From Variovorax beijingensis (GTDB lineage Bacteria > Pseudomonadota > Gammaproteobacteria > Burkholderiales > Burkholderiaceae_C), in assembly GCF_007828835.1 (NCBI RefSeq), contig NZ_VIVL01000012.1, forward strand, positions 1 to 64,000: a DNA stretch of 64,000 bases, in the 5' to 3' direction. Position 1 is the stretch's first letter. Every line of letters starts with the position of its first letter. The position numbers were made by a program, and so were the translations under genes. Below the pieces are notes generated by a model. That model did not search any database. It had not been told where the DNA came from and saw only the letters and a program-made list of their open reading frames with translations. Below, piece after piece: positions 7,693 through 14,954 of this stretch.

Positions 7693-8946
7693 ATGCCTGC
7701 CGCTAGGATAGGCAGTGCACAACACCCAGCCATGAGCAAAGCCATTCCTCCGCCGGACAAGGCAAGGGCCGCCGTCCCGTTCGGCGGGTACGCCGATTTC
7801 CGCGGCGGCATCGTCGAATTGCTCGATGCGGCGCGGCGGGCCGCCGCGCGCAGCGTCAATGCGTGGATGACGGCGAGCTACTGGGAGATCGGCCGGCGGA
7901 TCGTCGAGGCCGAGCAGAAGGGCCGGCGACGGGCAGGCTACGGCGAGCAGCTGATCGAGCGGCTTTCGCTCGATCTGACGAGCCGGTTCGGCCGGGGCTT
8001 CAGCCGCCAGAACCTGCAGCAGATGCGCTCGTTCTTCCTGGCCTGGCCGATTCGCCAGACAGTGTCTGGCGAATCTCCTGCACTGCCGTCGCCCGGACAG
8101 GCAGTGCCGGAGACCGATGGGCCATTGTTCGCCAGCGATCCTGCCGGCGCTCCCGGATCATGGCCGTTGGAAGACCTCGCGCGGATGTTCACACTGCCCT
8201 GGTCCGCCTACGTCCGGCTGCTGTCGGTCAAGGACGGCAACGCACGCCGGTTCTATGAAGCCGAGGCGCTGCGCGGCGGATGGAGCGTGCGCCAGCTCGA
8301 CCGCCAGATCGGCAGCCAGTTCTACGAGCGCACCGCGCTCTCCAGCAACAAGGCCGCGATGCTCGCGAAGGGCGCGGTCCCGAAGCCGCAGGATGCGGTG
8401 ACGCCCGACGACGCGATCAAGGACCCCTACGTGCTGGAGTTCCTCGATCTCCGGGACGAGTACTCCGAATCCGACCTGGAGGCGGCCCTGATCCACCGGC
8501 TGGAAGACTTCCTGCTCGAGCTCGGCGGCGACTTCAGCTTCGTCGGGCGGCAGCGAAGGCTGCGCATCGACCAGACCTGGTACCGCGTGGACCTGCTGTT
8601 CTTCCACCGGCGCCTGCGCTGCCTCGTCATCATCGACCTGAAGCTGGGCGGGCTGACGCATGCGGACGTGGGGCAGATGCACATGTACTGCAACTACGCC
8701 CGGGCGCACTGGACGCTGCCCGACGAGAACCCGCCGGTCGGCCTGATCCTCTGTGCCGACAAGGGCCAGGCGCTGGCGCGCTATGCGCTCGAGGGACTGC
8801 CCAGCAAGATCATGGCCGCGAACTACCGCACCGTGCTGCCGGATGCAGAGCTGTTGCAGAGCGAACTCGAGAAGACGCGGCGCATGCTGGAGACGCGCGG
8901 CGCCTTCCGCGGCAGGGACCAGCCGGGCGGCGCGGCCGGGCAATAG
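7693..8946 (+). CDS. YhcG/DUF1016-type PDDEXK nuclease domain protein
   Basis: 417 aa from the ATG at 7693, chosen because a long purine-rich GGGGGAAGAGGGG tract precedes it; the Met at 7732 is an alternative. The N-terminal DUF1016_N domain (about 30-150) has the family phrases SYWEIGRRIVEAEQ and FSRQNLQQMRSFF. The C-terminal domain holds the PDDEXK core: Asp300 in VDLLFF and the DLK motif at 315-317 (IIDLKLG). The family is structurally a Holliday-junction-type or restriction-type nuclease, but its cellular role is not settled; links to phage defence and to mobile elements have been proposed. The gene is single and divergent from the siderophore receptor. Confidence 0.85.
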   Translation: MPAARIGSAQHPAMSKAIPPPDKARAAVPFGGYADFRGGIVELLDAARRAAARSVNAWMTASYWEIGRRIVEAEQKGRRRAGYGEQLIERLSLDLTSRFGRGFSRQNLQQMRSFFLAWPIRQTVSGESPALPSPGQAVPETDGPLFASDPAGAPGSWPLEDLARMFTLPWSAYVRLLSVKDGNARRFYEAEALRGGWSVRQLDRQIGSQFYERTALSSNKAAMLAKGAVPKPQDAVTPDDAIKDPYVLEFLDLRDEYSESDLEAALIHRLEDFLLELGGDFSFVGRQRRLRIDQTWYRVDLLFFHRRLRCLVIIDLKLGGLTHADVGQMHMYCNYARAHWTLPDENPPVGLILCADKGQALARYALEGLPSKIMAANYRTVLPDAELLQSELEKTRRMLETRGAFRGRDQPGGAAGQ

Positions 8947-9033
8947 GATCCTGCGGATTTCTTTTCCGCGCCGAATCCTTTGGGCCCTGAAGCGGCCTCC
9001 ATGCAAGGGTCAACAATCACCGGAGCCCGCACC

Positions 9034-9249
9034 ATGTTTCATCTCAAACGCAATGTCCCGTCTTGGGAGCGCGCAGTTCGGCTGTGCCTCGGCGCCTTCG
9101 CCGCCCTGGGCGCTTTCTACTTCTTGCCGGCAGGGGCGCTTCGCATGCTGGGGTTCGGTGCCGCGGGAATGCTCGCGGCCACGGCCATCGCCGGGTTCTG
9201 TCCCGCCTGCGCGATGCTGGGCCGGAAGGTCGCGGGCCCCGCCCGATGA
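9034..9249 (+). CDS. DUF2892 (YgaP-like) small membrane protein
   Basis: 71 aa with two hydrophobic helices. The opening NVPSWERAVRLCLGAF and the GFCPACAMLG motif near the end are typical of DUF2892. The CPAC pair may bind metal or be redox-active. The stop codon overlaps the start of the ECF sigma gene (ATGA at 9246-9249), so the two are translationally coupled and probably act together. Confidence 0.8.
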   Translation: MFHLKRNVPSWERAVRLCLGAFAALGAFYFLPAGALRMLGFGAAGMLAATAIAGFCPACAMLGRKVAGPAR

Positions 9250-9818
9250 TCGGCGCGTCCGCTGCGCTGATCGAAGCCGCCTGCGCCGGGGACGAGCGGG
9301 CGCTGTCCCAATTGCTGCGCGCCTGCCAGCCCGACCTCCGGCGATTCGCGCGCCGCACCTGCTCGAACAGCGAGGACGCCGAGGATGCGGTGCAGGTGGC
9401 GCTGTGGCAACTGCACCGCAAGATCGGCACGCTTGGCACCGTGGCGGCCTTTGCCACCTGGCTGTTCCGCATCGTCGAGCGCGAGTGCTACCGGATCTTC
9501 AAGCGCAGTGCCGCCAGGGTGCCCCTTTCCGTGCCATTGGCAGAGGAACTGGCCGCGCCGCAGATTCCCACGGACCTGCGCCTCGACCTTGCGCGGGCCA
9601 TTGCCGCATTGCCGGAGGCCTATCGCGTCGCGCTGGTCCTGCGCGATGTCGAGGAACTGACCGCCCCCGAGGTCGCGGCAAGCCTGGGCCTGAGCGTGCA
9701 GGCCGTGAAGAGCCGGCTGCATCGCGCCCGCGCGATGGTGCGCGAGAGCCTGATCGGCGGCGGCTATTGGGACCGGGATGGCGAATCGGGGCCGGGTCCG
9801 CAGGCGAACATCGGGTAG
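9246..9818 (+). CDS. ECF-type RNA polymerase sigma factor
   Basis: 190 aa. Region 2 (about 15-85) contains DAEDAVQVALWQL and FATWLFRIVERECYRIF. Region 4 (about 115-170) contains LPEAYRVALVLRDVEEL and the helix-turn-helix LSVQAVKSRLHRAR. It would redirect RNA polymerase to a small regulon. It is coupled by a 4-base overlap to the DUF2892 membrane protein, which may take the place of an anti-sigma factor. No classic anti-sigma gene follows. It is a possible, unproven, source of the sigma activity implied by the ECF promoter at 18245. Confidence 0.88.
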   Translation: MIGASAALIEAACAGDERALSQLLRACQPDLRRFARRTCSNSEDAEDAVQVALWQLHRKIGTLGTVAAFATWLFRIVERECYRIFKRSAARVPLSVPLAEELAAPQIPTDLRLDLARAIAALPEAYRVALVLRDVEELTAPEVAASLGLSVQAVKSRLHRARAMVRESLIGGGYWDRDGESGPGPQANIG

Positions 9819-9827
9819 CCCTCTATT

Positions 9828-10178
9828 TCACTCGTCCAGAGCGGCACCCCTGCGCGTTCGCGCCAGCAGGCTGCGCACCGAGGACTCGAGCTCGCGCAGC
9901 TGGAGCGCAATGGCGTGCAGCTGCTCGGCAAGGGTGGTGAATCCGGCCGGGTCCTCCGTCCTGGCGGCGGCCGGGCGTGCCGGCCTGTGCGAAGCCTCCG
10001 GGCTGACGGCGTGCATCAAGGCGGCGACGCTGGCCGCGGCGCCGCCGGCTGCATGACGAAGCGCGTCGACGGCCTGGTCGACCTGCACGTCGCGCCTTGC
10101 CATGGCATCCGCCACGGTGCCGCGCCAATCTTCCAGAGCACGAGGCTCCTTGCCGAACAGGTTGTCGATCTCCTTCAT
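9828..10178 (-). CDS. Hypothetical protein
   Basis: 116 aa starting MKEIDNLFGKEPRALEDWRG. It is mostly alpha-helical, with an Ala-rich middle and a probable coiled coil near the C-terminus (TLAEQLHAIALQLRELESS). It has no signal peptide or membrane helix and I do not recognise a family. It is convergent with the ECF sigma gene and nine bases from it. Confidence 0.6.
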   Translation of the reverse strand: MKEIDNLFGKEPRALEDWRGTVADAMARRDVQVDQAVDALRHAAGGAAASVAALMHAVSPEASHRPARPAAARTEDPAGFTTLAEQLHAIALQLRELESSVRSLLARTRRGAALDE

Positions 10179-10311
10179 GGCCTCGATTTTGTCGGAGAAC
10201 GGGGTTCACATCACGCATGGCCGCCGACGGCTCTCGAACAGCCTTGGCTTAGGATGCGCCGATGCTCCTTTCGCAACTTCCGGCGGATCGCCCCGAAGGG
10301 TGCCTTTCTTC

Positions 10312-10686
10312 ATGAGGCCCGCCGGCCCCGTCGCGAGACTGCTCTGGCGCGTGCTGGCGCTGGTGTTCGTCGCCCTCGGCCTGATCGGCGCCTTTCTTCC
10401 CGTTCTTCCGACGGTGCCGTTCCTGCTCGCGGCCGCCTGGGCCGCCGGGCGCGGCTGGCCCGCGCTCGAACACCGGCTGCTCGCGCATCCACGTTATGGC
10501 GAGTACATCCGCCAGTGGCGTCTGAGAGGGGCAGTGCCCCGCCGCGCGAAATGGACCGCGACGGCCATGATGGCGCTGAGCTCGGCCGTTCTGCTGGCCA
10601 CCGCCGCCCCCATCGCCGTGAAGATCGGCGCGCCGGTGTTTATGGCGGCCGTCGCGATCTGGCTGTGGAGCCGGCCCGACAACTGA
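10312..10686 (+). CDS. YbaN family (DUF454) membrane protein
   Basis: 124 aa. The LGLIGAFLPVLPTVPFLLAAAW segment is the YbaN/DUF454 hallmark; two more hydrophobic helices follow near the C-terminus. Family function is unknown. The Met at 10312 is chosen because homologues begin just before the first helix; the frame is open further upstream. It ends three bases from the stop codon of the convergent recombinase-like gene. Confidence 0.8.
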   Translation: MRPAGPVARLLWRVLALVFVALGLIGAFLPVLPTVPFLLAAAWAAGRGWPALEHRLLAHPRYGEYIRQWRLRGAVPRRAKWTATAMMALSSAVLLATAAPIAVKIGAPVFMAAVAIWLWSRPDN

Positions 10687-10689
10687 TCG

Positions 10690-11712
10690 TCAGACGACCT
10701 CGGCCGGACCGGTGAGCACGCGCTGGTACTTGCCCATCGCCTCGGGTTCCACGCCGAGCCAGCGCGCCACCTGATCGAGCGTGGCGCCCCTGCGCAACTG
10801 GCGCAGCGCGAAGGTGTGGCGCAGCAGGAAGGAGCCGCCGCCGGCCGCCTCGATGCCCGCGTCCTGGAGCACCTGCTTGGCGGCAACGTACTGCGCCTCC
10901 TTGCTCCAGGGCTTGCCGCTGCGCGTGGCCGGGAACAGGAACTCGCCCGCAATCAGCGTCTCGGCGCGTACCTTGAGCCAGTGCTGGAGAAGCTCGCCGG
11001 CCCACGGAGCGACCGGCGCCTCGCGCGCCGGCGAATTGCCGTTGCCCGGCACCGCAACCTTCCACGGCCGATCGCGCCGGCCGGCCATCTGCGACGTCGG
11101 CGCATCGAGCCGCAGCAGGCGGACGTCGCCCGGCGTGAGCCCTGCGCCCAGCTGCAGGGCAACGGCCGTCCGGTTGCGCAGCGCCTGCCAGCTCAGCGCG
11201 GCCTGGGCATGCCGGTCGCCCGCCGCGCCGGGGCGTGGCCGGGCGCTCGAGAGAAAGACGATGAGGTGCCGGGCCTCGGAGACCGAGAGGAATTCCGGTA
11301 GCGGATCGGTCCGCGCCGAATCTGCGTAACGAATCTCCGGCTGCGTCGCGATCCAGTCCGCAGCGGCGGTGTTGACGGGAATGTCGTGCGTCTGTGCATG
11401 GTGGCGCAGCACCCGGTCGATCAGCCGGAGCAGGCGCAGCGCATAGCGCGGCGACAGCGACAGGTCGTCGCTTTTCATGCCGAAGCGCGCCTGCTGGAAC
11501 GCCGACAGGTCGCCCTTGTCCAGCGAGGCCAGCGTCACCGCGGGCGACTGGCCGAGGCACCAGGCCGTGAAACTGCCCCACATGTCCCGGTAGACCGCGA
11601 TCGAGGAGGGCTGCCGCAAGGCGCCGTTTTCCTGCTGCGCGGCCAGCCAGCTGGCAAACGCCGCCTGATGCGATTCGCCGGAGGGTTCGGGGAAGAGGGG
11701 AAGGGACGGCAT
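10690..11712 (-). CDS. Degenerate tyrosine-recombinase-fold (phage integrase family) protein
   Basis: 340 aa with the two-domain layout of tyrosine recombinases: an N-terminal SAM-like DNA-binding part (about 15-115) and a catalytic-fold part (about 135-335). Against the usual R-HxxR-H/W-Y set, only Arg298 (in LLRHTFALRQL) and Tyr329 (in KYQRV) are in place. The first Arg is Thr193 (GAGLTPGD where GLRxSEL is usual). The HxxR His is Phe295 and the LGH His is Val321. Strand cleavage is therefore doubtful and a DNA-binding or structural role is plausible. The start codon lies four bases from a 20-base inverted repeat (11716-11818). It is co-directional with cusA, 95 bases downstream of it. Confidence 0.75.
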   Translation of the reverse strand: MPSLPLFPEPSGESHQAAFASWLAAQQENGALRQPSSIAVYRDMWGSFTAWCLGQSPAVTLASLDKGDLSAFQQARFGMKSDDLSLSPRYALRLLRLIDRVLRHHAQTHDIPVNTAAADWIATQPEIRYADSARTDPLPEFLSVSEARHLIVFLSSARPRPGAAGDRHAQAALSWQALRNRTAVALQLGAGLTPGDVRLLRLDAPTSQMAGRRDRPWKVAVPGNGNSPAREAPVAPWAGELLQHWLKVRAETLIAGEFLFPATRSGKPWSKEAQYVAAKQVLQDAGIEAAGGGSFLLRHTFALRQLRRGATLDQVARWLGVEPEAMGKYQRVLTGPAEVV

Positions 11713-11715
11713 AGA

Positions 11716-11818
11716 AAATACGCTAACGGCAAGCCTTTGGATTGGAGAACAGTGCGAAGGCGGTTTTGGGGAAGGATCTGAAGGGGCAGATTGTGAATGG
11801 CGTGCCGTTAGTGTATTT
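11716..11818. repeat. 20-base inverted repeat pair between cusA and the recombinase-like gene
   Basis: The left arm is 11716-11735 (aaatacgctaacggcaagcc) and the right arm is 11799-11818. The right arm read on the other strand matches 18 of 20 bases. The arms enclose 63 bases. The right arm contains the cusA stop codon (11808-11810), and the left arm is immediately upstream of the recombinase-like ATG. The arms are too far apart for an ordinary terminator, and I see no target-site duplication. It could be a binding or recombination site for the adjacent protein, or a small MITE-like element. Confidence 0.65.
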
Positions 11819-14800
11819 GCTCGCCGAGCTCTTCTGCCCCCTGCCGGCGACGCAGCAAATACCACGCGGCCGGAACAACCAGCATGCTCAGGAGCGGCGC
11901 GGTGACCATGCCACCCACCATCGGCGCGGCAATGCGCGTCATCACCTCCGAGCCAGCGCCGCTGCCAAGGAGGATGGGCAGCAGGCCCGCCATCACGACA
12001 GCCACGGTCATGGCCTTGGGCCGAACGCGCAGCACGGCGCCTTCGCGGATCGCAGCGCGCAAGGTCTGGTCGTTCATCGGCTCGCCGGCGGCCAGGCGCC
12101 GCACCAGCGCGTTCTTGAGGTAGACCAGCATCACCACGCCGAATTCGGCCGCCACGCCGGCCAGCGCAATGAAGCCCACCGCCGTGGCGACGGAGAACGA
12201 GTGGCCCATGGCCCAGACGAGCCAGAAGCCGCCGACCAGAGAGAACGGCACGGCCGCCATCACCAGCGCCGCGTCGCCGAACGACCGGAACAGCAGGTAG
12301 AGCAGCACGAAGATGACCGCCAGCGTCGCGGGGACGACCAGCTTCAGCCGCTCGGTCGCGCGCTCCAGGTATTCGAACTGGCCGGACCACGACACCGCGT
12401 AGCCCGCGGGCATCTTCACGGCGCGGCCGACGGCCGCCTGCATGTCGGTGACGGCCGAGCGCAGGTCGCGCCCGCGCACGTCCACATAGACCCAGCCCGA
12501 CAGCCGCGCGTTCTCGCTGCGCAGCATCGGCGGACCGTCTTCGATGCGGATCCTTGCGACTTCGCCCAGCAGCAGTTGCGCGCCCCTGGCCGTAACGAAG
12601 GGCAGCTGCCGCAGGCGTTCGAGCGAGTCGCGGATCTCGCGCGGATAGCGCAGGTTGATCGGATGGCGTTCGCGCCCCTGGACGACCTCGCCCACGTTGT
12701 CGCCGCCGATGGCCGTGGACACCACGGCCTGCACGTCCGCCACGGAAAGCCCGTGGCGTGCCGCCGCGAGCCGATCGACGTCGACGTCGATGTAGCGCCC
12801 GCCGGTGAGCCGCTCCGCCAATGCCGACGTCACGCCGGGAACGCCCTTGACTGCCGCCTCGATCTGCATGGTCAGCGAATCGATCGTCGCCAGGTCCGCG
12901 CCTGCCACCTTGATGCCCACCGGGCTCTTGATGCCCGTGGCCAGCATGTCGATGCGGTTGCGGATCGGCGGCACCCAGACGTTGCTGAGCCCCGGCACCT
13001 TGACGGCGCGGTCCAGTTCCTCGACGAGCCTGTCGGCCGTCATGCCCGCGCGCCATTGCGCTTTGGGCTTGAACTGGATGGTGGTCTCGAACATCTCGAG
13101 CGGCGCCGGATCGGTGGCCGTGTCCGCGCGGCCCGCCTTGCCGAACACGCGCTCGACCTCGGGCACGGTCTTGATCAGCCGGTCGGTCTGCTGCAGCAGC
13201 TGGGACGCCTTCGACACCGAAAGCCCGGGTAGCGCGGACGGCATGTAGAGCAGGTCGCCCTCGTCCAGCGGCGGCATGAACTCGCCGCCGAGCCGCATCA
13301 TCGGCACCGCGGTGAGGGCCAGCAGCACGGCCGCCATCGCCAGCGTTCCCTTGGGAAAACGCAGCACCAGGTCCAGCGCGGGCCGGTACGCCGCCATGAG
13401 CAAGCGGTTCACCGGGTTGGAAGCTTCATGCGGAATGCGCCCGCAGACAAGATGGCCCATGAGCACCGGGATCAGCGTCACCGACAGGCCCGCCGCGGCT
13501 GCCATGGCGTAGGTCTTGGTAAAGGCCAGCGGCGAGAACAGCCGCCCCTCCTGCGCCTCGAGCGAGAACACCGGCACGAAGGACAGCGTGATCACCAGCA
13601 GCGAGAAGAACAGCGCCGGCCCCACTTCCACGGATGCATCGGCCACCAGCTGCCATCGCTCGGCCACCGCAGGCGGCCGCCCCTGCGCGGCCTCGAAGGC
13701 CTCGATATGTTTGTGCACGTTCTCCACCATGACGATCGCGCCGTCCACCATCGCGCCGATGGCGATCGCGATGCCGCCCAGCGACATGATGTTGGCGTTG
13801 ACCCCCTGCCAGTGCATGACCACGAACGCCGCCAGCACGCCGATGGGCAGCGCCACCACCGCGACCAGCGCCGAGCGCAGGTGGAACAGGAAGACCGCGC
13901 AGACCAGCGCCACCACGACGAACTCCTCGATCAGCTTGGTGCGCAGGTTCTCCACCGCGCGGTCGATCAGCAGCGAGCGGTCGTAGGTGGGCACGATCTC
14001 GACGCCCGGCGGCAGGCTGGGCTTGAGCGCCTCGAGCTTCGCCTTGACGGCCTCGATGGTCGAGCGCGCGTTCTTGCCCGAGCGCATGACGACCACGCCG
14101 CCGGCCACTTCGCCTTCGCCGTCCAGCTCCGCGATGCCGCGGCGCATCTCGGGGCCGATCTGCACGGTCGCCACGTCGCGCAGCAGCACCGGCGTTGCGC
14201 CCGTCACCGACAGCGGGATGCTCCGGAAATCGTCGAGCGAGCGCAGGTAGCCGCGCGAGCGCACCATGTACTCCGCCTCGGCGAACTCGACGACCGAGCC
14301 GCCCGACGCCTGGTTGGCCTTCCCCAACGCCTCCACGACCATTTGCTGCGTGATGCCGAGCGCACGCATGCGGTCGGGGTCGAGCACCACCTGGTACTGC
14401 CGCACCATGCCGCCGATGCCGGCCACCTCGGCCACGTCGGGCACGGTCTTGAGTTCGAACTTGAGAAACCAGTCGTTGAGCGCGCGCAGCTGCCCGATGT
14501 CGTGCGTGCCGGTGCGGTCGACCAGCGCGTATTCGTAGACCCAGCCCACGCCGGTGGCATCGGGGCCCAGCGACGCGTTCGCGCCCGCGGGAAGCCTGCT
14601 CTGCACCTGGTTGAGGTACTCCACCACGCGCGAGCGCGCCCAGTACGGATCGGTCTTGTCGTCGAACAGCACATAGACGAACGAGTCGCCGAAGAACGAA
14701 TAGCCGCGCACGGTCTTGGCACCGGGCACGCTGAGCATGGTGGTGGTCAGCGGATAGGTGACCAGGTCCTCGACCACCTGGGGCGCCTTTCCGGGGTAGG

Positions 14801-14954
14801 CCGTGCGGATGATCACCTGCGTGTCCGAGAGATCGGGCAGGGCGTCGAGCGGCGTGTGCGCCACCGACCACCCTCCCGCGGCCACCAGGAACAGGGTCGC
14901 GATCAGCACCAGGAAACGGTTGCCGACCGACCATCGGATCAGGGCGGCGATCAT
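11808..14954 (-). CDS. cusA: CusA-like heavy-metal efflux RND permease
   Basis: 1048-aa inner-membrane proton/metal antiporter, the pump of a CusCBA-type tripartite system that expels Cu(I)/Ag(I) or divalent metal across both membranes. It opens MIAALIRWSVGNRFLVL and has the HME-RND phrases TPLDALPDLSDTQVIIRT and GYSFFGDSFVYV near the N-terminus. The fourth helix GIAIAIGAMVDGAIVMVEN carries the conserved Asp and Glu. A second RND repeat follows after about residue 500, with KSPVGIKVAGADL. Translation is coupled to cusB (ATGA overlap at 14951-14954). The neighbouring bufferin operon and the CusF-like domain in the adaptor favour copper as substrate. Confidence 0.92.
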   Translation of the reverse strand: MIAALIRWSVGNRFLVLIATLFLVAAGGWSVAHTPLDALPDLSDTQVIIRTAYPGKAPQVVEDLVTYPLTTTMLSVPGAKTVRGYSFFGDSFVYVLFDDKTDPYWARSRVVEYLNQVQSRLPAGANASLGPDATGVGWVYEYALVDRTGTHDIGQLRALNDWFLKFELKTVPDVAEVAGIGGMVRQYQVVLDPDRMRALGITQQMVVEALGKANQASGGSVVEFAEAEYMVRSRGYLRSLDDFRSIPLSVTGATPVLLRDVATVQIGPEMRRGIAELDGEGEVAGGVVVMRSGKNARSTIEAVKAKLEALKPSLPPGVEIVPTYDRSLLIDRAVENLRTKLIEEFVVVALVCAVFLFHLRSALVAVVALPIGVLAAFVVMHWQGVNANIMSLGGIAIAIGAMVDGAIVMVENVHKHIEAFEAAQGRPPAVAERWQLVADASVEVGPALFFSLLVITLSFVPVFSLEAQEGRLFSPLAFTKTYAMAAAAGLSVTLIPVLMGHLVCGRIPHEASNPVNRLLMAAYRPALDLVLRFPKGTLAMAAVLLALTAVPMMRLGGEFMPPLDEGDLLYMPSALPGLSVSKASQLLQQTDRLIKTVPEVERVFGKAGRADTATDPAPLEMFETTIQFKPKAQWRAGMTADRLVEELDRAVKVPGLSNVWVPPIRNRIDMLATGIKSPVGIKVAGADLATIDSLTMQIEAAVKGVPGVTSALAERLTGGRYIDVDVDRLAAARHGLSVADVQAVVSTAIGGDNVGEVVQGRERHPINLRYPREIRDSLERLRQLPFVTARGAQLLLGEVARIRIEDGPPMLRSENARLSGWVYVDVRGRDLRSAVTDMQAAVGRAVKMPAGYAVSWSGQFEYLERATERLKLVVPATLAVIFVLLYLLFRSFGDAALVMAAVPFSLVGGFWLVWAMGHSFSVATAVGFIALAGVAAEFGVVMLVYLKNALVRRLAAGEPMNDQTLRAAIREGAVLRVRPKAMTVAVVMAGLLPILLGSGAGSEVMTRIAAPMVGGMVTAPLLSMLVVPAAWYLLRRRQGAEELGEQIH

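Noticed and set aside
8950..8975. GCGGA/TCCGC hairpin after the DUF1016 gene as terminator
   Set aside because: Only five pairs and no T-run; too weak to claim.
11716..11818. Rho-independent terminator of cusA
   Set aside because: The arms are 63 bases apart and no T-run follows, so a terminator hairpin is unlikely.
10690..13056. 788-aa form of the recombinase-like protein
   Set aside because: The upstream 450 residues are cusA in another frame; the real start is the Met at 11712.
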